Origin: Anabaena lutea FACHB-196
Lineage (GTDB): Bacteria > Cyanobacteriota > Cyanobacteriia > Cyanobacteriales > Nostocaceae
Reading direction: 5' to 3'
NCBI RefSeq assembly: GCF_014698305.1
Contig: NZ_JACJST010000027.1
Location: forward strand, 1-64,000
Length of the DNA: 64,000 nt
In this document: in pieces, positions 34,441 through 43,797 of the stretch
Layout: every line of letters begins with the position of its first letter
Numbering within the stretch: position 1 is the stretch's first letter
Position numbers and translations under genes: made by a program
Notes under the pieces: generated by a model
The model's database searches: none
Seen by the model: only the letters and a program-made list of their open reading frames with translations
What the model was told of the DNA's origin: nothing

Positions 34441-36291
34441 TTGAAAATATACTCATTACTACCCGGTACTCTTGGAACTATCGTCTTACTAGCTTCGCCA
34501 ACTTTAGCGGCAAAATTAGAATCTTGGCGATTTGATGCTAATCAAAACCAACTAGAAATTAATACTTCTGGTGCTGTACAACCCCAAGCACAACTAATTT
34601 TTAACCCCACTCGCTTGGTAATTGACTTGCCAAATACAAAATTTGGGCGATCTCAATTAACTCAACCAGTAGGTGGTGCTATTCGCTCAATTCGAGTTGG
34701 ACAGTTTGACCCCCAAACAGCACGCATAGTTGTGGAGTTCAATGCCGGTTATACTTTAAACCCTGATTTAATTAAATTTGTCGGCACAACTGCCAGTCGT
34801 TGGAAAGTACAATTACCAAAGCTAGAATTTGAGAAAGTTCCAGTTTCTAGCAACACTAATACTTATGGTTTAGTGACAATAGACTCTCAGGCTCAACCTG
34901 AGTTTTCAACAGCCGCCAACACCACAGCCGGAATTACTCAAATTCAGAAAATCCAAGCCACAGGGGATGGTTTTTTTATTCGTACCAGTGGTGGTAATCC
35001 CCAGATTAGGATAAATCGTAGCCGTGATAACACTACCATTTTTATGGATATCTCAGGCGCTACTTTATCACCTGGTCTACCACCAGGGAATTTACCAGTA
35101 AATCAGCATGGTGTCAGCCGCATCGAATTCACCCAACTGCAAACAAAGCCAACCTCTGTCCGTCTCACCTTGCGAGTAGATAAAAATAGCCCCGACTGGC
35201 GGGCTAGTATCAGCAGTGTTGGTGGCTTAGTTCTACTACCGACTAAGGGTGTTGTCCGCTTACCTGGAAATAATAATCAATCAACACCGATTCCATCTAC
35301 CATTAACCGCCCTGTTAGCGACACCCCGGCTACTATTCAATCTGTAGAACTAGCTGCTAATGGCACACAATTACTAATTAGAGCCGACCAAGCTGTATCG
35401 GCTACTGGTGCTTGGGATAGGTCTAGTGGACTATTTCGCATCACAATCCCCAATGCTAAATTAGCTAGTAAGGTACAAGGTCCTACTTTAAATACCAGTA
35501 GCTCTGTCCTTCGGGTACGTATGCAACCGCAAGCACCCAACAGTGTAGTTGTTTTTGTTCAGCCAGCATCTGGTGTAAAAATTGGGGCGCTTAATCAAGT
35601 TAGCGACCAGATTGTAGCTCTAGAATTGCAACGATATGGTCAAGTACGACCCCCCATTAGCTTACCTCCCTTACCATCAGCCAATAGTGGACAATTACCA
35701 GACCCCAATATCAGAACTCCCCAGCCCCGTCCGCGTGCCTCAGTTCCAAAAGGAAAATTATTAGTTATCATTGACCCTGGACACGGTGGTAAAGACTCAG
35801 GAGCAGTGGGCATTGGTGGAATACAAGAAAAAAATATCATCTTGCCCATTGGCAAAAGGGTAGCAGAGATTTTACAGCAAAACGGCGTGCAAGCAGTGAT
35901 GACAAGGGATTCTGATTATTTTGTGAGTCTACCGGGACGAGTCCAAATGGCCGAAAGAGCTAACGCTGATGTATTTGTCAGCATTCATGCTAATTCAGCC
36001 GGAGCCAGTCGTCCAGAGGTCAGTGGTTTAGAAACTTATTATTACGACAATGGTTTGACTTTAGCTCGCATTGTCCATAACAGAATTCTTCAAAGTCTCA
36101 ATGTCAGAGACCGGAAAGTGCGGAAAGCCAGATTTTATGTTCTCAGAAAAAGTTCTATGCCCTCAATTTTAGTAGAAACGGGTTTTGTCACCGGTCAAGA
36201 AGATGCTGCCAAACTCAGAACCTCAGCTTATCAAAATCAGATGGCCGAAGCGATCGCTCAAGGCATCCTCCAATATTTAAGGCAAAGATAA
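34441..36291 (+). CDS. amiC1: N-acetylmuramoyl-L-alanine amidase, AmiC type (first copy)
   Basis: A 616-residue exported protein starting with TTG. Signal peptide to about residue 23, then AMIN-like modules (about 28-125, 165-280, 295-400) that target the envelope, a Pro-rich linker and an Amidase_3 domain from about 440. Zinc and catalytic residues are seen in VIDPGHGGKDSGA, IQEKN, VSIHANS and LVETGF. In Anabaena PCC 7120 the orthologous tandem pair makes septal nanopores and is needed for cell-cell communication and heterocyst formation. A close paralogue follows 350 bases downstream. Confidence 0.9.
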   Translation: MKIYSLLPGTLGTIVLLASPTLAAKLESWRFDANQNQLEINTSGAVQPQAQLIFNPTRLVIDLPNTKFGRSQLTQPVGGAIRSIRVGQFDPQTARIVVEFNAGYTLNPDLIKFVGTTASRWKVQLPKLEFEKVPVSSNTNTYGLVTIDSQAQPEFSTAANTTAGITQIQKIQATGDGFFIRTSGGNPQIRINRSRDNTTIFMDISGATLSPGLPPGNLPVNQHGVSRIEFTQLQTKPTSVRLTLRVDKNSPDWRASISSVGGLVLLPTKGVVRLPGNNNQSTPIPSTINRPVSDTPATIQSVELAANGTQLLIRADQAVSATGAWDRSSGLFRITIPNAKLASKVQGPTLNTSSSVLRVRMQPQAPNSVVVFVQPASGVKIGALNQVSDQIVALELQRYGQVRPPISLPPLPSANSGQLPDPNIRTPQPRPRASVPKGKLLVIIDPGHGGKDSGAVGIGGIQEKNIILPIGKRVAEILQQNGVQAVMTRDSDYFVSLPGRVQMAERANADVFVSIHANSAGASRPEVSGLETYYYDNGLTLARIVHNRILQSLNVRDRKVRKARFYVLRKSSMPSILVETGFVTGQEDAAKLRTSAYQNQMAEAIAQGILQYLRQR

Positions 36292-36641
36292 GTAATTCAC
36301 GTTCGTTTGTACCACTGGCCACTTTTGACCATCAACATTTGTTTGAATATTCAATAGTCCCCATCACCAACCTGATTGGATTAGTAGTTCTACTTAGAAA
36401 ATGGGGATTTTATGATTACGGTTAATTTTGATAGTTATTTTTGGTGTAATCTGATGCTTTGCAGGCTAAATTAATTTACGCTTACAGCATGGCAAAATTA
36501 AAAACCTATGCTATAGTGTTACGCCATTAGCTGTGTCTCGATACCAACGCAAAGCTAAAGTTTGGGCGGTAAAGGTGTGAGGATTTGCCAAGATGTTGAG
36601 ATATTGACGACTCCCATGAATGCGAATCAGGAGAAACGACT
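36292..36641. other. Intergenic region between the two amidases
   Basis: No gene. A TATAGT box near 36512 may be a promoter for the second amidase; TCAGGAG precedes its GTG start, as in the first copy. Confidence 0.4.
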
Positions 36642-38543
36642 GTGAAACTACACTGGTTAATACCCAGCACTTTTGGAACTATCTTCATATTATCGTCGCC
36701 TGCAATGGCTGCGAAATTAGAATCTTGGCGCTTTGATACCAATCAAAACCGCTTGGAAATTAACACCTCTGGTTCTGTTCAGCCCCAAGCACAACTAATT
36801 TTTAACCCAACTCGGTTAGTAATTGATTTGCCAGGTACTACCTTTGGTCGTCCTCAGTTAACCCAACAGATCGGTGGAGCAATTCGCGCTATCCGCATCG
36901 GGCAGTTTGATGAACAAACAACGCGCCTAGTTGTAGAACTTACTCCTGGTTATACACTAGACCCCACCCTAATCAAATTCACGGGAGCTAGTAGCAGCCG
37001 CTGGATAGTACAATTACCACAGATAGAAGCTGACGCACTACCATCCTCTGGCTATACAGGAGAGCAAGCCACAGAAACACCCAAATTTATACCCCCTCAA
37101 TCACCATTCACCCCCACAACTTCCCCTAAAAATACTTACAACATGGTGACAACATCTTCTGTCACCCTTCCTAACCGTGACATAGCAGTCAACACGACCG
37201 GGGGAGTAGTTCAAATTGAAAACTTGCGAGTTACAGGGGATGGTTTTTTCGTTGGTACCAGTGGTGGTAATCCCCAGATTCAAGTTAATCGTAGTGAAGA
37301 TAACCGCCTCATTAATATTGAAATTGCCGGCGCAGCCTTATCACCAAAACTTGGACAAAGGGATTTGTTGATTAATCGCTATGGTATCAGCCGCATCCAA
37401 TTTACCCAACTGTCAAGTCAAACACCTAGTGTCCGTATGACTTTGCGGGTAGATAGCAACAGCCCGGACTGGCGAGCCACAACTAGCAATACTAACGGTT
37501 TTGTTTTACTGCCTAATCGTCTGGTGAGATTGCCAGAAAATCAACCTTCTACAGCAACTGTTCCCAACTCTCCAGCCACAATTGGGTCTGTAGAACTGGC
37601 TGGTAATGGTACACAACTATTAATTAGAGCCGACCAATCTGTATCTGCTACTGGTGGCTGGGATAGAACTTCTGGTTTATTTCGTATCATTATTCCCAAT
37701 GCTAAGTTAGCAAGTAAAGTACAAGGGCCTGCTTTTAATGCTAATAGTCCTGTCCTCAGGGTACGTCTACAACCCCAAGGCAACACTGTAGTCGTCTTTG
37801 TTCAACCTGCCTCTGGTGTACAAATTGGGGAACTTAACCAGGTGGGAGAAAAGCTTTTAGCTCTACAGTTAGAACGCTCTCGGCAGGTAACACCCCCAAT
37901 TAATTTACCTCCTTTACCATCAGTCAATAGCAGACAACTACCAGATCCTATAGATAGTTCTCAAATACGTTCTCAGCCACAACCACGTCTATCTGTTCCT
38001 AGAGGAAAACTACTAGTAGTTATTGACCCCGGACATGGCGGTAAAGATTCCGGCGCTCCCGGTTTAGGCGGTTTGTTAGAAAAGGATGTCATTTTGCCAA
38101 TTGGTAAAAGGGTGGCTGAAATTTTAGAGCAAAATGGCGTACAAGCTGTGATGACGCGAGATGCTGACTTTTTTGTGGAACTACAAGGACGGGTAGATAT
38201 AGCCAAGCGAGTAAATGCGACTTTGTTTGTCAGCATTCACGCTAATTCAGTAGATAGTCGTCCTGATGTGAATGGGTTAGAGGTATATTATTACGACAGT
38301 GGTTATGGTCTGGCAGAAGCTGTTCGCAAAACTATTCTTCAAGATATCAGCACCATCAAAGATAGAGGAACTCGCAAAGCTAGATTCTATGTACTTAGAA
38401 AAAATTCTATGCCAGCGATTTTAGTGGAAACAGGCTATATGACTGGTCGTGAGGATAACCCCCGTTTAGGATCACCAGAGTACCAAAATCGCATGGCTGA
38501 TGCGATCGCTCGTGGTATCCTCAAGTACTTACAACAAAGATGA
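36642..38543 (+). CDS. amiC2: N-acetylmuramoyl-L-alanine amidase, AmiC type (second copy)
   Basis: A 633-residue paralogue of the preceding protein with the same plan: signal peptide (WLIPSTFGTIFILSSPAMA), AMIN-like modules and a C-terminal Amidase_3 domain from about residue 459 (VIDPGHGGKDSGAPGLGG, VSIHANS, LVETGY). The two copies are highly similar over their first ~110 residues and over the amidase domain, and differ most in the linker around residues 125-190. Corresponds by order to AmiC2/HcwA of PCC 7120. Start GTG. Confidence 0.9.
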   Translation: MKLHWLIPSTFGTIFILSSPAMAAKLESWRFDTNQNRLEINTSGSVQPQAQLIFNPTRLVIDLPGTTFGRPQLTQQIGGAIRAIRIGQFDEQTTRLVVELTPGYTLDPTLIKFTGASSSRWIVQLPQIEADALPSSGYTGEQATETPKFIPPQSPFTPTTSPKNTYNMVTTSSVTLPNRDIAVNTTGGVVQIENLRVTGDGFFVGTSGGNPQIQVNRSEDNRLINIEIAGAALSPKLGQRDLLINRYGISRIQFTQLSSQTPSVRMTLRVDSNSPDWRATTSNTNGFVLLPNRLVRLPENQPSTATVPNSPATIGSVELAGNGTQLLIRADQSVSATGGWDRTSGLFRIIIPNAKLASKVQGPAFNANSPVLRVRLQPQGNTVVVFVQPASGVQIGELNQVGEKLLALQLERSRQVTPPINLPPLPSVNSRQLPDPIDSSQIRSQPQPRLSVPRGKLLVVIDPGHGGKDSGAPGLGGLLEKDVILPIGKRVAEILEQNGVQAVMTRDADFFVELQGRVDIAKRVNATLFVSIHANSVDSRPDVNGLEVYYYDSGYGLAEAVRKTILQDISTIKDRGTRKARFYVLRKNSMPAILVETGYMTGREDNPRLGSPEYQNRMADAIARGILKYLQQR

Positions 38544-38637
38544 TAATACTTGCTTTAAAATGTAGTCCAAATTACTAATTACGTAGTTGGTAGATAGACT
38601 TAATTTTGGTTACGGAATTTAGTGGTCAAGGAGAAAA

Positions 38638-39549
38638 TTGTCTGCTAAATTCTGTATTTTAAATAGCAAAATCTCAATCAATAATTTGCCTGTGTATTCA
38701 TCTTCCATTTTTGAAGGTAATCTTGACAATTTCTCGGATAAAGAACCTCAACGCGCCCCCATTGGGGTGTTTGACAGTGGAGTAGGTGGGCTGACGGTAC
38801 TGCGACAAATCTACAAGCAACTTCCCAATGAATCAATTATTTACTTTGGGGATACAGCCCATCTTCCCTACGGCATTCGTTCACAAGCCGAAATTTTACA
38901 ATATGTTCGGGAAATCCTGGTCTGGATGCAACAGCAACGGGTGAAAATGGTGATTATGGCTTGTAATACCAGTTCTGCCCTGGCTCTAGAAAATGTCCGT
39001 CAAGAATTTAGTTTCCCCATTCTCGGAGTCATCCTACCAGGAGCAAAGGCCGCAGTACAGCAAGGTAAGCGTATTGGTGTCATCGCTACCCCAGCAACTG
39101 CCAAAAGTAATGCCTATCGTCAGGCTATTGTAGAAATACAACCCGATGTCCAAGTATGGCAAGTCAGTTGTCCAGAATTTGTCCCACTAATTGAGCAAAA
39201 TCGCATTAACGACCCCTATACCCTAGAAGTGGCTAGATCATATCTGGAGCCTTTAATCAAACAGGAAATTGACACCTTAGTCTATGGCTGTACCCATTAT
39301 CCCCATTTAGCACCTGTACTGCGATCGCTCCTCCCCGCACAAGTCAAGCTGGTTGATCCAGCCGTTCATGTTGTGGCAGCTTGCACTCAAGAGTTAGACC
39401 TATTAACCATCAGAAATACTCACCTACCAATGCCTACTCGCTTTGCTGTCAGCGGTTGTCCGCAACAATTTGCTCAGTCTGGATTACAGTGGTTGGGCTA
39501 TACTCCTCTGGTAGAACAGGTATTTCTTACTGATGCTACAGTATCTTAG
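38638..39549 (+). CDS. murI: Glutamate racemase
   Basis: A 303-residue cofactor-independent racemase that supplies D-glutamate for peptidoglycan. PIGVFDSGVGGLTVLRQI, FGDTAHLPYG, the first catalytic Cys in MACNTSSALA and the second in VYGCTHYPHL are all present. AAGGAG lies just before the TTG at 38638; a GTG at 38692 is an alternative start that would shorten the leader to about 17 residues before the core. Confidence 0.93.
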   Translation: MSAKFCILNSKISINNLPVYSSSIFEGNLDNFSDKEPQRAPIGVFDSGVGGLTVLRQIYKQLPNESIIYFGDTAHLPYGIRSQAEILQYVREILVWMQQQRVKMVIMACNTSSALALENVRQEFSFPILGVILPGAKAAVQQGKRIGVIATPATAKSNAYRQAIVEIQPDVQVWQVSCPEFVPLIEQNRINDPYTLEVARSYLEPLIKQEIDTLVYGCTHYPHLAPVLRSLLPAQVKLVDPAVHVVAACTQELDLLTIRNTHLPMPTRFAVSGCPQQFAQSGLQWLGYTPLVEQVFLTDATVS

Positions 39550-39553
39550 TATC

Positions 39554-39577
39554 GAATACCGAGTACCGAGTACCGAG
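39554..39577. repeat. GAGTACC heptamer array
   Basis: Three to four GAGTACC units just after murI. Complementary units (CAACACT, GGTACTC) follow at about 39727-39757, so the 150-base stretch between them could fold back. Confidence 0.75.
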
Positions 39578-39759
39578 TTGAAAGTCAAGGGTCGAGAGTT
39601 AATGACAGAGAAGCCATTGCGCTGCTTGGCTTCACCCCGCTTTCCCAACTGGCATAGCGCTCCAGGCGCTCCAGAAAGGAATTAAGAGTGTGGTCTAAAT
39701 ACATGAAACCTGCTATAACTTTTTTACTCAACACTCAACACTCAGTACTCGGTACTTTT

Positions 39760-40005
39760 TTATTGACTATTGACTACCTCAGTTACTTTTGTCCTTAGTC
39801 CTCTTTCCTGATTGTGCTGATCCTGTATAACTGAAGCTCCACTTCTAAGAACACCTTTTTTGCTTGTTCGCTTTGCTAGTGCTAATAATAAGTAGACAGT
39901 GAATAAATATCCAGCAGCTAAAATAAATATCAACATAGGCATATTTCCGTAAATCATTGTTCTACCAGCCCTGCTCTCAAGGAAATATAAAATCGCATAC
40001 AAAAA
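39760..40005 (-). CDS. Possible small membrane protein
   Basis: An 81-residue frame if started at the ATG at 40005 (a TTG at 40023 also fits). It has hydrophobic stretches MFLYAILYFLES and MPMLIFILAAGYLFTVYLLL, then a basic AKRTSKK and a polar tail, as in a small inner-membrane protein. No family recognised and no strong ribosome-binding site, so it may not be a gene. Confidence 0.35.
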   Translation of the reverse strand, partial: FLYAILYFLESRAGRTMIYGNMPMLIFILAAGYLFTVYLLLALAKRTSKKGVLRSGASVIQDQHNQERGLRTKVTEVVNSQ

Positions 40006-40059
40006 CATTAGAACTTCAGCCAATCAAAAACGTACTTGATTACTGTAGTTGGCTATGAA

Positions 40060-40400
40060 AAATCGCCCAGTAGAGTGCTAATTCTCTCCGGTTCACGAAT
40101 TTATGATTTTATTTAATTTTTCGCAGACCACACATCCGACAGTAGTTAATTCGCTAAATAGCAAATTAACTGCGCTCTTCAGCAGTCTACCCAGTCTGCG
40201 TTATTTACCCTCACACCAATCGAGTCAGAGCTACACCATGCTCAACGGTCGCTGAATAAGTGTAGTGGCTTCCAATACAGGAGGCACATCATCTAACCTA
40301 AAAGGTCTATTGGTCGCACAGCAAAACTTTAGGAATCATTCCCTTAATTCTGTAGGCGACGTGCTATTTTAGACTCACAACACCAATGAGTATAATCACT
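40060..40400. other. Unexplained structured intergenic region
   Basis: The stretch is clearly richer in GC than the AT-rich DNA around it and holds several inverted repeats, such as AGTTAATTCGCT/AGCAAATTAACT (40147-40174, one mismatch) and CTGC/GCAG pairs near 40177-40192. No reading frame is open through it. It could contain a small RNA gene on either strand, but I recognise none. Confidence 0.35.
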
Positions 40401-40809
40401 TAAAGGTGATTTGCTTTTTGGGAGGTGAATATCTGAAAAAATTTAAAATTCCTATACTTTAGCGTAACATAACTAAACTAGATTTTTAGCTAACTTCCAG
40501 ACTAAATTTCAAATTTTATAGCTGTTTACAGACAAGCTTTATATCAAGCAGTTTGAATGGGAAATAAATTAACAAGGAGAAGAATAAATCCATGTATAAA
40601 GCCAGGGGTTTCCATAAATAATTCTTTTTCTGGGAGAAAAGCGATTTGGATAGCACAAGTAGTCCAACATAGCAAACATTTCTTAGATCTTTTTTGCAGA
40701 TAATTGAGCATCGGATTCCCTGAGGAAAACTTTGCGCTGGCACTGGGTTATCTTAAAATGAGTAAAGGATATGTAAACTTTCGTAACCTAAGTCAGAGTC
40801 CACCCATCC
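40401..40809. other. AT-rich leader region of sds
   Basis: A short hairpin AATCAC/GTGATT lies near 40395-40412. A 75-codon minus-strand frame here has no support as a gene. Otherwise featureless. Confidence 0.4.
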
Positions 40810-41781
40810 ATGACCCCAGCCACCTCCCTGTTCACCCCTGTGGAAGCAGACCTGCGGATACTAGCAGATAACCTCACACAGCTAGTTGGAAATCGCCACC
40901 CCATCCTCTATGCAGCAGCCGAACATTTGTTTGGAGCCGGGGGTAAGCGTATCAGACCAGCAATTGTGCTGCTAATATCACGGGCAACCATGCTAAAACA
41001 AGATATTACGCCCCGTCATCGTCGCCTAGCAGAGATTACGGAAATGATCCACACAGCCAGCTTGGTACACGATGATGTAGTGGATGAGTCCGACGTACGC
41101 CGTGGTGTACCTACCGTTCATAGTTTGTTTGGTAATCGCATTGCCGTACTAGCAGGAGATTTTCTCTTTGCTCAGTCGTCCTGGTATTTAGCAAATCTGG
41201 ATAACTTAGATGTAGTCAAACTGCTTTCAGAAGTGATCATGGATTTTGCATCTGGGGAGATCCAACAAGGGTTAAATCGTTTTGACACTAATCTGGCGAC
41301 GGAAACTTACCTGAAAAAGAGTTATTACAAAACAGCCTCATTAATTGCTAACAGTTCTAAAGCAGCGGGATTACTTAGCGAAGTTTCCCCTGAGAGTGCC
41401 GAAAATTTGTATAACTACGGTAAGCATATTGGTCTGGCATTCCAAATAGTAGATGATATTCTAGATTTCACTAGTTCTACAGATACTTTAGGTAAACCAG
41501 CCGGATCGGATCTGAAAAGCGGTAATCTAACTGCACCAGTATTATTTGCCTTAGAGGAACAACCTTATCTAGAAGTGCTGATTGAAAGAGAGTTTGCCCA
41601 AGAAGGAGATTTAGAGCAGGCACTAGGGCTGATTTCAGATAGCCAAGGCATACATAGAGCTAGAGAATTAGCTGCTCATCATGCGAAGGTGGCAGCTGAA
41701 CATATCGCCATCCTAGAACCCTCCGATTCACTACAAGCATTAATTAGTATGACTGATTATGTACTGAGTCGGCTCTATTAG
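40810..41781 (+). CDS. sds: Solanesyl/polyprenyl diphosphate synthase
   Basis: A 323-residue trans-prenyltransferase. First Asp-rich motif DDVVD at residues 88-92, second DDILD at 215-219, plus GGKRIRP at about 44-50. It makes the long isoprenoid tail of plastoquinone. Start ATG; full length. By gene order it matches the plastoquinone-tail enzyme of Nostocales. Confidence 0.92.
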   Translation: MTPATSLFTPVEADLRILADNLTQLVGNRHPILYAAAEHLFGAGGKRIRPAIVLLISRATMLKQDITPRHRRLAEITEMIHTASLVHDDVVDESDVRRGVPTVHSLFGNRIAVLAGDFLFAQSSWYLANLDNLDVVKLLSEVIMDFASGEIQQGLNRFDTNLATETYLKKSYYKTASLIANSSKAAGLLSEVSPESAENLYNYGKHIGLAFQIVDDILDFTSSTDTLGKPAGSDLKSGNLTAPVLFALEEQPYLEVLIEREFAQEGDLEQALGLISDSQGIHRARELAAHHAKVAAEHIAILEPSDSLQALISMTDYVLSRLY

Positions 41782-41834
41782 CGACTGGGGAACGGGGACT
41801 GGGAAGAAGCATCTTAACCCAATACCCAATACCT

Positions 41835-42311
41835 TCAAGCAATATCAGGAGGCACCTGCCTATTAGATCTGTTTTGTTGCAAATGCTGCTGAATCAAGTT
41901 TTGCAATTCAGTCCTCTCCACTTCATTAGCGTTACTGGTTGTTCCAGGAGTCTCAAAAAAAACTATACTATCTACTGGCTCTAATGCAACCAATTGAAAC
42001 AAAATGTGAATGACAGGAATGGCTTTAGCTATTGTTTGAGGGTGAAGCCCAACAGATGAGAACAAGGAGACATCCTGTAATCTAGGAAAAGCGTACACCA
42101 CTCGCTTCTCTAACTCTGGATTTGCCTTGTTACTTAATGTAGTTAAAATCCAACTTTCCTGTAAATTTTGGAGAATATAGTACTGGGGGTAGCGTAACCT
42201 TTGAGCGATCGTTCTCAGAGCAGGGGCAATTGTGTCCAAAATTTTTGGTGTCATACCATCCTGAGGTGCATTGTCAATCAGCAATTGAATTTGTGCTTCT
42301 AAATCTGTCAT
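41835..42311 (-). CDS. Conserved cyanobacterial hypothetical protein
   Basis: A 158-residue soluble protein. Blocks IAPALRTIAQRLRYPQYYILQNLQ (helical) and RVVYAFPRLQDV are well formed and the codon use is like the neighbours. No known motif or membrane segment. It is divergent from hetZ and convergent with sds; its place next to hetZ is conserved in my recollection of Nostocales gene order, but function is unknown. Confidence 0.7.
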   Translation of the reverse strand: MTDLEAQIQLLIDNAPQDGMTPKILDTIAPALRTIAQRLRYPQYYILQNLQESWILTTLSNKANPELEKRVVYAFPRLQDVSLFSSVGLHPQTIAKAIPVIHILFQLVALEPVDSIVFFETPGTTSNANEVERTELQNLIQQHLQQNRSNRQVPPDIA

Positions 42312-42459
42312 GACTTATCAATGGCTCCTGAGTAATCTCCAAAATATTAAATCAGGGAATAGGAAACAGGGACAACTGACAGGCAAAACCTATCAAGCTA
42401 ACACCCATAACCTTCCCGGTTGTGTTTAAGTATGTTAGGGTCTTTTTAAAATTCAGACT

Positions 42460-43650
42460 ATGAATTCAGCCGCAACCGCAACTACTCAGGGAGACAAGTC
42501 TATCGGCGTGGAGGTTATATTTCAATTCCTATTGAAAGAACTACAGCAGTCAACCAAGGCTACAGAAAAAAATTGTCGCAGTGTATCATTACGAATTGCT
42601 GGTGAAGTACTGCGAATTTGTAATGAGAGTAAACGCATTCAAGCTTCCGGTGAAATAGAAAGCTCCGCAATGACCCTAGCCCGACATCGTCTGCAACAAT
42701 GTCTCCGATACTATCAGTTGGGTTCCAATCGGGGCAGAGTAGAGTTACATAGTACTCTCAGTGCAATCATTTATCGCTATATTAATCCTCCTCAGAAGCA
42801 ATTGAGCTATCAAGGGCGGCTGACTATCATCGAAGATTTTCTTCAGAGTTTTTATCTGGAGGCATTGAATGCTTTCCGCAGGGAGAATCAACAAGAACCT
42901 ACCTATCGCCCTCAAACCCTCCTAGAATTAGCCGAGTACATGGCCTTTACCGAGCGCTATGGTAAACGCCGTATTCCCTTACCAGGAAGACAACAACAGC
43001 TAATTATCTTGCGAGCGCAAACCTTCTCACAACAGCAACCTCCGGAAACTACCGTAGATATAGAAAAAGCTTCTGAAGGCAGTAGTGGTGAATTTGATGG
43101 ATCTTGGGAAGAGCCAGCCATACAACAATTGCGATCAGCAATGGCAATGCAACCAGAACCAGAATTAGAAGAAGACACTCTGCGTTCAGTTGTGATTACG
43201 GAATTAATGGATTATTTAGAGCAACGGCAACAATCAGACTGTGCCGATTATTTCTCCCTCCGTCTCCAGGACTTATCAGCGCCGGAAATAGAATCAATTT
43301 TAGGTTTAACCCCGCGTCAGCGGGATTACTTGCAGCAGCGCTTTAAATATCATTTAATTCGTTTTGCACTTTTGCATCGTTGGGAATTAGTTCATGAATG
43401 GTTAGAAGCTTCTTTACCCACTAATTTAGGCTTGACTCCTCATCAATGGCAAGTCTACACAGCACAATTGGATGATCAACATCGGTCTTTACTGGATTTG
43501 AAGCAACAAGGAGAATCAGACGAAACAATTGCCAAAACCTTAGACTTATCAATGGCACAACTGCAAAAACGATGGTTTAAGATTTTGGAACAAGCTTGGG
43601 AAATTCGTAACTCATTAGTGTCCGGATCTAGTGCATCTACCCATGAATAG
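42460..43650 (+). CDS. hetZ: Heterocyst differentiation protein HetZ
   Basis: A 396-residue protein: VEVIFQFLLKELQQSTKATE, RVELHSTLSAIIYRYINP and EPTYRPQTLLELAEYMAFTERYG, with a helix-turn-helix-like C-terminal part (SAPEIESILGLTPRQRDYLQQRFKYH). This is the HetZ pattern. HetZ acts early in heterocyst formation, is under HetR control and works with PatU3 (established in Anabaena). The patU parts follow directly, which confirms the assignment. Length is near that of the Anabaena protein. Confidence 0.9.
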   Translation: MNSAATATTQGDKSIGVEVIFQFLLKELQQSTKATEKNCRSVSLRIAGEVLRICNESKRIQASGEIESSAMTLARHRLQQCLRYYQLGSNRGRVELHSTLSAIIYRYINPPQKQLSYQGRLTIIEDFLQSFYLEALNAFRRENQQEPTYRPQTLLELAEYMAFTERYGKRRIPLPGRQQQLIILRAQTFSQQQPPETTVDIEKASEGSSGEFDGSWEEPAIQQLRSAMAMQPEPELEEDTLRSVVITELMDYLEQRQQSDCADYFSLRLQDLSAPEIESILGLTPRQRDYLQQRFKYHLIRFALLHRWELVHEWLEASLPTNLGLTPHQWQVYTAQLDDQHRSLLDLKQQGESDETIAKTLDLSMAQLQKRWFKILEQAWEIRNSLVSGSSASTHE

Positions 43651-43782
43651 TGACTCACAACCTTTACAATACGAGTTGCTCGATTAGTTGTTGGCAGATA
43701 ATGTCAAACCGGCGAGTATCCCTCAGTAGAGTATGAGAAAATTGATGGGTTAGAAGACCCTCTCAAGGAAGCCGCTACATAA
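43643..43782 (+). pseudogene. Decayed 5' part of patU (patU5)
   Basis: Starting at an ATG that overlaps the hetZ stop, frame 2 reads MNSDSQPLQYELLD, a TAG, then LLADNVKPASIPQ and a second TAG. Frame 1 continues PSVEYEKIDGLEDPLKEAAT, a TAA, then SGEPE leading into the open PatU3 frame. Thus an ancestral continuous patU frame appears broken by two stops and a frameshift. In some Nostocales patU is one gene, in others patU5 and patU3 are separate. Confidence 0.55.
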
Positions 43783-43797
43783 AGTGGTGAGCCAGAG

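Noticed and set aside
40060-40400. tmRNA, RNase P RNA, 6S RNA or SRP RNA in the structured block
   Set aside because: None of the conserved core sequences of these RNAs that I can recall is present on either strand.
40516-40743. 75-codon minus-strand frame upstream of sds
   Set aside because: No ribosome-binding site, no recognisable domain and AT-driven composition; probably chance.
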